Shown: in pieces, positions 50,813 through 59,907 of the stretch
Layout of the letters: every line of letters starts with the position of its first letter
Numbering within the stretch: position 1 is the stretch's first letter
Assembly (NCBI RefSeq): GCF_020179835.1
Contig: NZ_JAIUDA010000013.1
Span: 1 to 64,000 of the forward strand
Direction of reading: 5' to 3'
From: Pantoea sp. alder81
GTDB lineage: Bacteria > Pseudomonadota > Gammaproteobacteria > Enterobacterales > Enterobacteriaceae
Length of the DNA stretch: 64,000 nucleotides
Program-made: the position numbers and the translations under genes
The notes under the pieces: generated by a model
The model's database searches: none
Seen by the model: the letters and a program-made list of their open reading frames with translations, nothing else
Told to the model about the DNA's origin: nothing

Positions 50813-51083
50813 AGCTCCTCCTGTTAGTTAATGCTTCTAAAGCATAACCACTGAAGATAAAAAGGCCATGGGGAATTACCTTATAATCATATCGAAATAA
50901 TATTAACACGGGCGCGCAATATTATTTTTTCGCATTTAATATAAAGAAGAGTCGCAGTATTCTCCTTATCCAAAACGGTGATTTACGCTGTAAATGTTAA
51001 TATTCAGTATTATTTCTGAAAGATTGTGCAATAAAGCGAAATCCTTTTCAGGTATGTTCTCGTTATCTAACCAAAAATTGAAC
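50813..51083. promoter_or_regulatory. AT-rich spacer between the 86-residue gene and the Fic gene
   Basis: Very AT-rich, with the promoter of the small minus-strand gene presumably next to its start. No clear terminator for the Fic gene was found. Confidence 0.4.
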
Positions 51084-52613
51084 CTAACTCCCATCCTCAA
51101 ACGCCGACTTCACTGCCTCAACGATCTTTTCCGCCCTAACAGCATCTTCCAGCTGCGGGTACTCTTTCCTCAACTTCCCTGACACCTGCCAGCCATTCTC
51201 TTTTAATGATCGGATTATCCGATTGGCATCCTGATCCGGCATCTCCAGCACTTCCTTCAGCCGCTCTTGTGCCTTCTGGAATATCGTCAGCACTCTGGCT
51301 TCATCTGCCATTTCGACTCGCACGGTGTGCTCAATCACTTTAGCGGTATACAGCACGTGAGAAGTTAGATCAGGGTAACGCCAGGCGTAAAGCGCATCCT
51401 CATAATCAATGAAATAGAAGTTGCTCGGTGTACCGTCGTCATACGTCACAATCTCACCAAAATGGCATGAGGTTGCGTAGCGGCGCATCAGGCGTTTAGA
51501 GAACACTTCCAGCGTGCGGTCATAGCCAACACGGAAATCCAGTGAGCTGGTAATGCTGGCGGAGACCGGCAGAATAACGCCTTCAGGAATGGCGCCGTCG
51601 CGGATTAACGAGTCATTAATCAGGAAGCGGTGAATACGGCCATTGCCGTCGCGCATCGGATGAATATACACAAAGCCGAAGGCAATCACGCCCGCTCTGG
51701 CCAGAGGTTCTGCACCACGCGTGGCGAGTTCGAACTCCTGCAGTCCGCGCATGAACAGTGGCAAATAGTCAAACTGCGGCGCTACGTAATGCACGATGTC
51801 TTCGCGCATCGTCGCCTGTCCAACAAACACCGGCGAGCGGCGTAGCCCTAGCCCTAGCGCGTCATGACCGAGAATTCCTCTTTGCAGAATATGCAGGCTT
51901 TCATCACTAAGAGGATCATCGATCTGGCCGCAATATTGCGCGATTACATGCGCGAAGCGCTGAATACGATCGGCCTGCTCCGCCTCTTTCTCAATCAAAA
52001 AGCTGGCGCGGGATTCTTTGAAGGTTAACCAACTGGCGGTTCGCAGCAGAATATCTGCGCCAAAGGCATCATCCAGTGCGTGCAGTGCAGCTGTGACATC
52101 GAAGGAAATGGCATTCTCAATCTCAGGCGTGCGGCGAACCACAGGACAGAAGTCAGGCGAGCCTGATAAGTTATCATTGATACGCCAGCGTTTATTCTTG
52201 AGCGCTGAGGTGCGCGTCAGATAGTCCTTCGCGGAGATCGCCGCAATATACCCGCCGTTAGCGACATCGGGGACATTAGTGAGCGTGTTGCCGGTCAGCC
52301 ATTCATAGAGAAAGCCGGTACGGCGTGCGTATTGGCCAAAGGGTTCTCGTAAGCACCAGCTTTCGATCGGTTCTGGGCCGGTGGCAGCGAAGAGCCTGGC
52401 AAAAAATTCCAGATGGATCTCTTCATATTTGAGGCCAAAGGCAAAGTGGCCTGAGAAGCTATCCTCAGGTTGATAGCTTGGAGGATAGCGCTTTTCGATG
52501 CGTCCCTGATTCTCATGCGTGGCCCGAACCGTGCCAATAGCCGATTCCACTCGAAGTGGCTGAACCAGTTCAATGTGATAGCGCTTGCAGAGCGCTTTAA
52601 ATCCTACCAGCAT
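51084..52613 (-). CDS. Fic-family protein (AMPylase-like), 509 residues
   Basis: Fic-domain enzyme of the kind that transfers AMP or another nucleotide part to a target hydroxyl. The motif HPMRDGNGRIHR at 318-329 has the catalytic His and the full phosphate-binding loop. Upstream, SFLIEK at 204-209 fits the class II inhibitory pattern (S/T-x-x-x-E) except that Lys follows the Glu where Gly or Asn is usual. The N-terminal 160 residues and the C-terminal 150 (with a winged-helix-like end, RIIRSLKENGWQVSGKLRKE) flank the core. AAAGGA precedes the ATG. It is a single gene next to the Septu region, with spaced repeats in its promoter. Targets are unknown; toxin, regulator or defence roles are all possible. 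Confidence 0.88.
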   Translation of the reverse strand: MLVGFKALCKRYHIELVQPLRVESAIGTVRATHENQGRIEKRYPPSYQPEDSFSGHFAFGLKYEEIHLEFFARLFAATGPEPIESWCLREPFGQYARRTGFLYEWLTGNTLTNVPDVANGGYIAAISAKDYLTRTSALKNKRWRINDNLSGSPDFCPVVRRTPEIENAISFDVTAALHALDDAFGADILLRTASWLTFKESRASFLIEKEAEQADRIQRFAHVIAQYCGQIDDPLSDESLHILQRGILGHDALGLGLRRSPVFVGQATMREDIVHYVAPQFDYLPLFMRGLQEFELATRGAEPLARAGVIAFGFVYIHPMRDGNGRIHRFLINDSLIRDGAIPEGVILPVSASITSSLDFRVGYDRTLEVFSKRLMRRYATSCHFGEIVTYDDGTPSNFYFIDYEDALYAWRYPDLTSHVLYTAKVIEHTVRVEMADEARVLTIFQKAQERLKEVLEMPDQDANRIIRSLKENGWQVSGKLRKEYPQLEDAVRAEKIVEAVKSAFEDGS

Positions 52614-52638
52614 CGGCTGAATCCTTTAACATCCAGGT

Positions 52639-52751
52639 GAAAACGATAATTTATCCGCACTATAGCGCGAAAATACTAACATCGCGATGCGACTCTGATA
52701 ATCCATGCTCTAAAATGCTAACAAAATCGTTCTGAACGCTGAAAATGATAA
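52639..52751 (-). promoter_or_regulatory. Four spaced direct repeats upstream of the Fic gene
   Basis: GAAAACGATAA (52639), GAAAATACTAA (52669), TAAAATGCTAA (52711) and GAAAATGATAA (52741) share the pattern AAAA-Y-R-M-TAA. The intervals are 30, 42 and 30 bases, near whole helical turns, so a protein could bind all four on one face. They lie 26-138 bases before the Fic start, so they probably control it, perhaps by autoregulation through its winged-helix-like end. Confidence 0.6.
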
Positions 52752-52757
52752 TTTAAG

Positions 52758-53232
52758 TCATAAAAGAGAAAGCTACCCGACGAACTGCCGAGTAATAAGT
52801 GATAGGCGGTAAGATTCATTCACCTCAATGAAGGTTGCCCTTAAACGGTGCAGTTGATCTGCGTTTTAGTAATGGAAAATAGCCGTTATAAAGAGAGATA
52901 TAGCTAAACAATTATAATTTTATGCACCATAAGTGTGATGCAATCGTCATATTTAACCATTGGTGCGCTATTTTTGTGCGTTATGTCAAAATAAATCCAT
53001 AAGAAAATAATATAGAAATGAATTTATAAATTCAGGCTGCCGTTTATACAGAGACGTCAAAGAAAAATAGTCATTATTTTCATGGCAATACGTAATTACC
53101 CTTTCATGGAAACATTCCTAAGCTCAGCTCGCACACCCCATTATTAACGTGATTAACGTATTGCTAACGCAAATTTAAAAGTGATAAAACATTCTCACTT
53201 GATAAATACTTTTCATTTAAAAGGTGGTTGGC
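52758..53232 (+). promoter_or_regulatory. Promoter region of the third hyu cluster
   Basis: AT-rich leader. ATTAACGT occurs at 53143 and 53152 with GCTAACGC at 53163, and AAGTGA (53179-53184) faces TCACTT (53195-53200) across ten bases. These are candidate operators for the cluster's TetR regulator or another factor. AAAGGTGG at 53219-53226 is the ribosome site of the first gene. Confidence 0.5.
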
Positions 53233-53865
53233 ATGGCACTTGAAACAGCTTACGTCCGTATTCCAGAAGCATGGAACCGTCCAGATAAAAAATGGCTTGC
53301 AGCATTCGCTGATTTTCCCGTTGCCAATATTGGCGATGCGATGGAAAGACTGAACATGTGCGATGCCGGGATCGTTCCGGTCACCACCCACACCGCGTTC
53401 GTCGGCTTTGCTTTTCCTGTGCTGGTCACGCCCGGCGATAACGCTGCCGTCATTCGCTCACTGGATTATATCCAGCCGGGCGATGTGATGATGATCAATG
53501 GCCAGGGCCACATTGATCGTGCGCTGGTGGGTGAACAGCTCACCCAACGATTTCAGCATGCTGGCGCCGTCGCACAGGTGATTGATGGCGCAGTGCGTGA
53601 CCGCAAAGTGATTGAATCCACAGGCTTACCCACTTTCTGTCGCGGCGTTTCCCCTGCCGGTCCGTTCAAAAATGGGCCCGGCGTGATCGGTGAACCGGTG
53701 GCGATTGGCGGCGTGGTGTGCGCGGCAGGCGATATAGTGGTGGGTGATGACGACGGCATTATTGTTATCCCTTTCTGGCGCGCTGAAGCGGTTCTGGCGG
53801 AGGTTCGCGAAGTTGCCCGACGTGAAGCAGAAATGACGGCGGAAGTGACCCGTCAATATAAATAA
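53233..53865 (+). CDS. RraA-like / HMG-aldolase-family protein
   Basis: A 211-residue member of the RraA/4-hydroxy-4-methyl-2-oxoglutarate aldolase family (also called DlpA or dimethylmenaquinone-methyltransferase-like). Marks are VANIGDAMERLNMCDAGIVP, then GDNAAVIRSLDYIQPGDVMM, the pyruvate-pocket block AGAVAQVIDGAVRDRKVIES (Asp-Gly-x-x-R-Asp), and GGVVCAAGDIVVGDDDGIIV. Aldolase members split 4-carboxy-4-hydroxy-2-oxoadipate or HMG to pyruvate and need a divalent metal; the key Arg and Asp are present here, which favours enzyme over RNase E regulator. AAAGGTGG precedes the ATG. As first gene of the catabolic operon it may release pyruvate from the end product of the pathway. Confidence 0.83.
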   Translation: MALETAYVRIPEAWNRPDKKWLAAFADFPVANIGDAMERLNMCDAGIVPVTTHTAFVGFAFPVLVTPGDNAAVIRSLDYIQPGDVMMINGQGHIDRALVGEQLTQRFQHAGAVAQVIDGAVRDRKVIESTGLPTFCRGVSPAGPFKNGPGVIGEPVAIGGVVCAAGDIVVGDDDGIIVIPFWRAEAVLAEVREVARREAEMTAEVTRQYK

Positions 53866-53928
53866 AGCCAGGCCACTACCGTTAAAGGCCTTCCGGGGAT
53901 TAACCACGCTTAACTCAGGGCAAAACAG

Positions 53929-55269
53929 ATGACGAAATCACATGCCGCAACAATGAATTACGCACTGCCGAAGGATGGAAAGACCAAGAACAATGTTGTA
54001 CGCCGCGCGTCAATCGCAGGTGGAGTCGGTTCGTTTGTAGAGTGGTATGACTACGGTATTTACGGCTTGCTGGTGAGTTCACTGGTACTGGTGTTTGCCG
54101 CCAGTGACATGAACACCAGCGACGCCGGATTGATGCTCACCTATGTCGGCTTCACGGTGAGCTTTGTAGTGCGTCCGTTTGGCGGCGTGATTTGTGGTTA
54201 TCTCGGCGACAAAATTGGACGCCAAAAACTGCTGGCGATCCTGTTGCTGATGATTTCTCTGGCAACGGCCGCCATTGGTCTGTTGCCAAGCTATGAGAGC
54301 ATCGGCTGGGCCGCACCCACACTACTGATCCTGCTGCGTATCGTGCAGGGGTTCTCCGCCGGTGGCGAAGTGTCCGGAGCCGGTTCTTTCGTGGCGGAAT
54401 ATGCGGAAGACCATCGTCGTGCAGTAGTGATGTCACCGCTGGTAATGGGATCGTTTATTGCGTTGCTGTTCGGCAGTCTGTTAATCAGCGGCCTAATCAA
54501 TGTGTTTGGCGTTGATGCCATGAACAGCTGGATGTGGCGTGTGCCATTCCTGCTGGCCATTCCGATGGCGCTGATCGGCGTCTACATCCGTACCCGCATT
54601 GAAGATACACCGCATTTCCAGATGGTGAAGGCCAGCAACCGCGTGGTACGTAACCCGCTCCGTGAAGTGCTCTCCTCAAAACGTCATCTGAAGGCGATTG
54701 GACTGGCAATCACGTTACCCGCGGTAAACGGTCCGGGTTACTACATCCTGTTTGTCTACATGCCGACCTACCTTAACAAGGTGATGCACTTCCAGCAGAT
54801 CCAGAGCCTGATGGTGACGGCCTGCGGTCTGTTAACCATCGTCGGTGCCATCCCGCTGATGGCGTGGCTCTCGGATCGCCTCGGCCGAAAACCGCTGTTG
54901 ATTGCCTCCGCGATTGCCATGGCCGTACTGGCGTGGCCGTGCTTCTGGTTACTGACGCTCGGTATGTTCCCGCTGGCCTGCATGGCATCCATTCTGCTGG
55001 CCTTCGCCTTCGCCGGACATGCGGGCGTGATTCAGGCCACCTTGGCAGAGATGTTCCCGACCAACGTGCGTTACAGCGCTTACAGCATTGGCTTCAACCT
55101 CTCGACGGTGATCTTCGGCGGTTCCGCCCCCCTACTGATGACCTGGCTTATCGGCATGACCGGTATCGCCAGCATCCCCAGCTACATGGTGATTTTCACC
55201 GCGGCGCTGACGCTGATCAGCGCGCTGTATCTGAAAGAGACCGCCGGCAATCCGCTGGCTGACGAATAA
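53929..55269 (+). CDS. MHS-family MFS carrier (KgtP/ProP-like proton symporter)
   Basis: Inner-membrane proton symporter of the metabolite:H+ symporter branch, 446 residues with 12 membrane segments. Marks are ASIAGGVGSFVEWYDYGIYG, the family's N-terminal block, then RPFGGVICGYLGDKIGRQKL (motif A) and ILLRIVQGFSAGGEVSGAGS with the following FVAEYAEDHRR. Substrates in this branch are organic acids, betaines, proline or aromatic acids. It replaces the ABC importers found next to the other two hyu pairs in this window. The ribosome site is weak (CAGGG about eleven bases before). It lies between the aldolase gene and hyuA and probably brings in the cluster's substrate. Confidence 0.88.
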   Translation: MTKSHAATMNYALPKDGKTKNNVVRRASIAGGVGSFVEWYDYGIYGLLVSSLVLVFAASDMNTSDAGLMLTYVGFTVSFVVRPFGGVICGYLGDKIGRQKLLAILLLMISLATAAIGLLPSYESIGWAAPTLLILLRIVQGFSAGGEVSGAGSFVAEYAEDHRRAVVMSPLVMGSFIALLFGSLLISGLINVFGVDAMNSWMWRVPFLLAIPMALIGVYIRTRIEDTPHFQMVKASNRVVRNPLREVLSSKRHLKAIGLAITLPAVNGPGYYILFVYMPTYLNKVMHFQQIQSLMVTACGLLTIVGAIPLMAWLSDRLGRKPLLIASAIAMAVLAWPCFWLLTLGMFPLACMASILLAFAFAGHAGVIQATLAEMFPTNVRYSAYSIGFNLSTVIFGGSAPLLMTWLIGMTGIASIPSYMVIFTAALTLISALYLKETAGNPLADE

Positions 55270-55309
55270 GCACTGAACACAAGTATTCACTCAGGATTTC
55301 GAGGTCACT

Positions 55310-57397
55310 ATGAAAAACGCGTCACCCTGGCGGATAGGGTTTGATATTGGCGGCACCTTTACCGATCTGGTGCTGTTAAACGACATCACCGGCGAAGCCA
55401 TTCGCCATAAAACGCTGACCACGCCGGAAGACCCTTCCGAGGGCGCATACACCGGGCTGACTCAACTGGTGGAGATGGCGGGACTCAGCGCCAGTGACAT
55501 TCACACCATTACCCACGGCACCACGCTGGCGATCAATGCACTGCTGGAACGTCACGGCGCCAAAACCGCATTAGTGGTGACACGTGGCTTCCGCGATGTG
55601 CTGGTGTTAGGACGTGAGTATCGCTACGACATCTATGACCTGAACGGTGCACCCGCTAAACCACTGCTGACACGCTCGCAGGCTTATGAAGTCACTGAGC
55701 GCGTCACGGCACGCGGTGAGGTGGTCACCCCGCTTGATGAGCAAGAAGTGGTGCAACTGGCGGCAGAACTGCGCACGCAAGGTTATGAATCGGTGGCGGT
55801 GCTCTGTATGCACGCTTACGCCTGGCCTGAACATGAAAATCAAATCGAGGCGATTCTCAGCCGTGAGCTGCCGGGCGTATCGATCTCGGTCTCTCATAAG
55901 GTGTCCCGTGAGATCCGCGAATACGATCGCGGCGTGCTGACCGCGATGAATGCTTTTGTGCAACCGAAAGCGCGCCGCTATATGGCACGACTGGAACACA
56001 AACTGCGCGAAGGCGGCTTCGCCTGTGACTGGCTGGTGATGGGCTCTAACGGTGGTTTGATGGCGCCGCAGGTAGCGGCTGATTACCCCACGCGCATCAT
56101 CGAATCCGGTCCGGCTGGCGGGATTGTGGCGACTGCCGCCTTTGCACGTAAAAACGCCGAACATCAGGTGCTGGCCTTTGATATGGGTGGCACTACCGCA
56201 AAAGCCTGCGTGGTGCGCAACGGCGAACCTTCCATCACCACCGATTATGAAGTGGGTCGCGCCGATCGACTGCTGAAAGGCAGCGGTTTGCCCGTCAAAT
56301 TGCCGGTGGTGGACATGATTGAAATCGGTGCCGGTGGCGGCAGCATCGCGCGTGTCGATTCACTTGGCCTGCTGGAGATTGGTCCTGAAAGCGCCAGCGC
56401 CTGGCCGGGACCGGCGTGCTATGGCCGTGGTGGAGAGCTGCCAACGGTCACTGACGCCAACCTGGTACTGGGCCTGCTGGATCCGGATGCCTTCCTTGGC
56501 GGCCGGATGCGACTCGATGTGGAGGCTGCCCGCACCGCGATCCAACGTATCGCGGCACCGCTGGGGTTGAGTGTTGAAGAGGCCGCATGGGGCATCCACG
56601 AAGTCGCTAACAGCAAAATGTCCGAAGCGTTGCGCACTCATTCGGTTGAGAAAAACGTCAGCCCGTCGCAGATGACCATGCTGGCATTTGGTGGCGCGGG
56701 CCCGAGTCACGCCTGGTCGCTGGCCAAACAGCTCAGTGTCAAACGCGTCTATTTCCCGAACGGCGCGGGCGTTTATTCCGCCTTCGGTCTGTTAACCGCG
56801 CCGCCGAGTGCTGACTTTGTGCGTGCCGATCGCTGCCGCCTGCAACCCGGTATTAATGTTGCAGCCATCAGCGCGATATTCGCCGAAGGGTTTGACGAAG
56901 CGATGACCACACTGGCCGCAGCGAATGCCGATCCTGCCACCGCGCTACAGCAGAAGCTCGCCGGCGTACGTTATGTCGGTCAGGGATCGGAACTGACCAT
57001 CACCCTGCCTGACACCTTCCTGAGCCACGGCGATGTGCAAGCGCTGGTCGATACCTTCGAAGCCGCCCATCTGGCGCGCTTTGGCCGCACGCTGCCGGGG
57101 CAAGGTGTGGAAGTGGTGAACTGGCGTGGGCGTGTACAAACCACGCCTCCGAAACTCAACACTACCGATCAACTGCGTCACCCCGAACCTGACGCGCGTG
57201 AAAAAAGCCTGCAGGTCTATCTCGGCCGTGAACAGGGCTACCGCCCGTGCCGCGTGATCCCACGCAGTTTGCTGGTCACGGGCGTGGCAGTAGAGGGTCC
57301 GGCACTGCTGCAGGAGAAAGAGTGTGCAATTTATGTCGGTCCGGGTGCTTCTGCGCAGCTGGATGAACAAGGCAATATTCTGATGGAGCTGAACTGA
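55310..57397 (+). CDS. hyuA: Hydantoinase/oxoprolinase subunit A (third copy)
   Basis: Subunit A of the family, 695 residues. It has IGFDIGGTFTDLVLLND at the N-terminus, then IHTITHGTTLAINALLERHG, SREIREYDRGVLTAMNAFVQ, WLVMGSNGGLMAPQVA, IESGPAGGIVATAAFA, LAFDMGGTTAKACVV and VDMIEIGAGGGSIARVDSLG. The block order is the same as in the first copy (16989-19100), and closer to it than to the second. GAGGT precedes the ATG, and the stop overlaps the hyuB start (TGATG). The protein would use ATP to open a cyclic amide or activate a ketone together with subunit B. Confidence 0.92.
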   Translation: MKNASPWRIGFDIGGTFTDLVLLNDITGEAIRHKTLTTPEDPSEGAYTGLTQLVEMAGLSASDIHTITHGTTLAINALLERHGAKTALVVTRGFRDVLVLGREYRYDIYDLNGAPAKPLLTRSQAYEVTERVTARGEVVTPLDEQEVVQLAAELRTQGYESVAVLCMHAYAWPEHENQIEAILSRELPGVSISVSHKVSREIREYDRGVLTAMNAFVQPKARRYMARLEHKLREGGFACDWLVMGSNGGLMAPQVAADYPTRIIESGPAGGIVATAAFARKNAEHQVLAFDMGGTTAKACVVRNGEPSITTDYEVGRADRLLKGSGLPVKLPVVDMIEIGAGGGSIARVDSLGLLEIGPESASAWPGPACYGRGGELPTVTDANLVLGLLDPDAFLGGRMRLDVEAARTAIQRIAAPLGLSVEEAAWGIHEVANSKMSEALRTHSVEKNVSPSQMTMLAFGGAGPSHAWSLAKQLSVKRVYFPNGAGVYSAFGLLTAPPSADFVRADRCRLQPGINVAAISAIFAEGFDEAMTTLAAANADPATALQQKLAGVRYVGQGSELTITLPDTFLSHGDVQALVDTFEAAHLARFGRTLPGQGVEVVNWRGRVQTTPPKLNTTDQLRHPEPDAREKSLQVYLGREQGYRPCRVIPRSLLVTGVAVEGPALLQEKECAIYVGPGASAQLDEQGNILMELN

Positions 57398-59079
57398 TGG
57401 CGACAACCACCCCTGACAATCTGCGATTTCTCGATGATCCTATCAGCCTGCGTATTACCTGGGATCGCCTGGTGAGTATCTCTGAAGAAGCGGCGGCCAC
57501 GCTGGTTAACATGGCGTTTTCCAGCATCATCCGTGAAGTAGGCGACTACTCCTGCCTGCTGATGGATGCCAGCGGCAGTTCCCTGGCACAGCCGAAAGCC
57601 AGCGTGCCGGTGTTTATCGGCACCCTGCCCGCTACCGTGCGCCATTTGCTGGCGAAATTCCCAGCTGAAACCCTGAAACCGGGTGACAGCCTGATCACCA
57701 ACGATCCCTGGCTCGGCACCGGTCATCTGAATGACGTGACGGTGGTCACGCCGGTATTCCGCGACGGGAAACTGGTGGCCTTCACCGGTGCTGCGGCGCA
57801 TATGTCGGATATCGGTGGATCGCTGAATATGGGTTCATCGCGCGACATGTATGAGGAGGGTTTCCTCATTCCACCGAGCAAGCTGATGATGGAAGGCCAG
57901 GTGAATCAGCAGCTGCTGGATCTGTTCCTCGTCAACGTTCGCGCACCGGATCAGGTGGAAGGCGATCTGCATGCGATGCTGGCCGCTAACCAGATAGGTG
58001 CCAACGGTTTGCTGGGCCTGATGGATGATCTTAAGCTGGAATCCGTCACCCCGCTGGCAGAGAAAATCCATTCGCTGACTGAAGCCGCAATGCGCAAAGC
58101 CATTGAAGCGGTGCCGGATGGTCGTTACGAAGCGGCTGTAAATATTGGTGACTACGAAGGCGATATTCACCTCAATGTGGCGGTGATTGTCGAGGGCAGC
58201 AATATCACCATCGATTACGCCGGTTCCTCAGCTGAATCGATGTTTGGCAGCAACTGCCCGATGTCCTTCACTTACGCCTACAGCGTCTATCCGCTGAAGT
58301 GCTTGCTGGAACCGCATCTGCCCAATAATGAAGGCTGCTTTAAATCCATCACCGTGACGGCGCCGGAAGGATCGATTGCCAATGCGCGCCCGCCTTGTGC
58401 GGTTGAAATGCGCAACCGCGTCGGTCATATGGCGCACGCCGCTATCTTCACCGCGCTGTCAGAGATCATGCCGGAACGCGTGATGGGCCACTCGGGCAGT
58501 GCACCGGTGACCTGTGACGTGTTTGCCGGCCAGTTCGATGACGGTCGCCGCTTCGTAGAAAGCCTGTGCGTCAACGGCGGCACTGGCGCTCGGCCGGCGG
58601 CGGACGGGATTGTCACCGGCTACCCGGGCAACATGTCTTCCACTCCGGTTGAGCTGATTGAATCCGCTACGCCGCTGCTGTTCCTCGAGAAAGCCATCGT
58701 GCCGGATTCCGGCGGTGCGGGACGTTATCGCGGCGGTGTGTCGCAACGCATGGTGATTCGCAATACCAGCCAATATCCACTCTCACACAGCATGTTCTAC
58801 TCGCGCCAGAAACACGCGGCAGAAGGCGTGCTGGGCGGATCGGCGGGCGCACCCAACTTTATCGCTATCAACGGTGAATCCCTCGCCAAACCGGTTGGCC
58901 GTCATGATGTCCTGCCGGGCGATGAGGTCACCATCCAGATGCCGGGAGGCGGCGGCAAGATGCCGGTCGCCGAACGTGATCCACAGGCCATCCTGTGGGA
59001 TTTACAGGAAGGCTACATCACCGAAGCGGGAGCGCTGCGTGATTACGGCGTGGACGTTGCAGCACTGAACAGGAGCTAA
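57397..59079 (+). CDS. hyuB: Hydantoinase/oxoprolinase subunit B (third copy)
   Basis: Subunit B, 560 residues, the same length as the first copy. Marks are RLVSISEEAAATLVNMAFSS, then GDSLITNDPWLGTGHLNDVT, AHMSDIGGSLNMGSSRDMYE, PDSGGAGRYRGGVSQRMVIR and IQMPGGGGKMPVAERDPQAI. The SSIIREVGDYSCLL block near the N-terminus matches the acetophenone-carboxylase/hydantoinase B set. It is coupled to hyuA by TGATG and ends three bases before the SDR gene. Which cyclic or carbonyl substrate it takes cannot be told from these motifs. Confidence 0.92.
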   Translation: MATTTPDNLRFLDDPISLRITWDRLVSISEEAAATLVNMAFSSIIREVGDYSCLLMDASGSSLAQPKASVPVFIGTLPATVRHLLAKFPAETLKPGDSLITNDPWLGTGHLNDVTVVTPVFRDGKLVAFTGAAAHMSDIGGSLNMGSSRDMYEEGFLIPPSKLMMEGQVNQQLLDLFLVNVRAPDQVEGDLHAMLAANQIGANGLLGLMDDLKLESVTPLAEKIHSLTEAAMRKAIEAVPDGRYEAAVNIGDYEGDIHLNVAVIVEGSNITIDYAGSSAESMFGSNCPMSFTYAYSVYPLKCLLEPHLPNNEGCFKSITVTAPEGSIANARPPCAVEMRNRVGHMAHAAIFTALSEIMPERVMGHSGSAPVTCDVFAGQFDDGRRFVESLCVNGGTGARPAADGIVTGYPGNMSSTPVELIESATPLLFLEKAIVPDSGGAGRYRGGVSQRMVIRNTSQYPLSHSMFYSRQKHAAEGVLGGSAGAPNFIAINGESLAKPVGRHDVLPGDEVTIQMPGGGGKMPVAERDPQAILWDLQEGYITEAGALRDYGVDVAALNRS

Positions 59080-59081
59080 GC

Positions 59082-59891
59082 ATGGAACAGTTAACAGGAA
59101 AAGTGGTCATCATCACCGGCGCCGGCAGCGGCATTGGTAAAGCGGCTGCCGCAGGTTTTGTGCAGCGCGGCGCGCGCGTGGTGCTAGTGGGTCGCCGCAA
59201 AGCGGTGCTGGATGAGGTCGTGGCGGAACTGCGTGATCAGGGGGGTGAAGCCTGGGCTTATGCCGCTGATATCGCCAGCAAGCAAGAGGTGAATGCGCTG
59301 GTTGCCTGGACGCTGCGCGAACTGGGTGAGATCGACATTCTGGTCAACAACGCGGGCAGCGCCAGCAAGACACTCAACGCACGCTGGATCGAAGAAGAAG
59401 AATGGGATCAGGTTCAGGACGTCAACATGAAAGCCGTGTTCCTGCTGACGCAGGCGCTGCTGCCTTCAATGCTGGCGCGTAAAAACGGCACCATCATCAC
59501 CGTTTCGTCACTGGCAGCGCTGCGTCCAAACCTGCTGGGTGGTGCAGCTTATGGCGCCGCGAAAGCCGCAGTGCGCAACTTTATGACTTATCTGCACAAC
59601 ACCTTCCGCAATGACGGCATCCGCTCGACCTGCATTCTGCCGGGGGAAACGAACACGCCGATTATGGATAACCGCGCCAATCCGCCGCTGCAAAGCATAC
59701 GTGACCATATGGTGCAGCCTGAGGATGTCGCCGATGCCATCCTGCTGTGCGCCAGCCTGCCAATGCGCACGGTGATTGAAGAACTGATTGTTGCGCCGAC
59801 TTTCCTGCGTGACGTTTCCGGCGATCTGGAGATCAGCCGTTGGAAAAATGCGCCCGCAGAATGCAAATCCGAGCGTTTTAACCACAACTGA
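59082..59891 (+). CDS. Short-chain dehydrogenase/reductase
   Basis: Classical SDR oxidoreductase, 269 residues. The nucleotide motif TGAGSGIGKAAAAG lies at about 12-25; RRK after the second strand suggests NADP or an NAD/NADP mix. NNAG follows near residue 88, and the catalytic set is SSLAALRPNLLGGAAYGAAK with Ser and Tyr-x-x-x-Lys. AGGAG precedes the ATG. It follows hyuB by three bases in the same operon and may oxidise or reduce the ring-opened product or a hydroxy acid derived from it. The C-terminal region (VIEELIVAPTFLRDVSGD) is typical of the family. Confidence 0.9.
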   Translation: MEQLTGKVVIITGAGSGIGKAAAAGFVQRGARVVLVGRRKAVLDEVVAELRDQGGEAWAYAADIASKQEVNALVAWTLRELGEIDILVNNAGSASKTLNARWIEEEEWDQVQDVNMKAVFLLTQALLPSMLARKNGTIITVSSLAALRPNLLGGAAYGAAKAAVRNFMTYLHNTFRNDGIRSTCILPGETNTPIMDNRANPPLQSIRDHMVQPEDVADAILLCASLPMRTVIEELIVAPTFLRDVSGDLEISRWKNAPAECKSERFNHN

Positions 59892-59907
59892 TCCCACAGG
59901 AAGGTGA

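Noticed and set aside
52639..53200. CRISPR array
   Set aside because: The repeats are 11 bases long, only four copies, unequal intervals and no cas genes; they fit operators.
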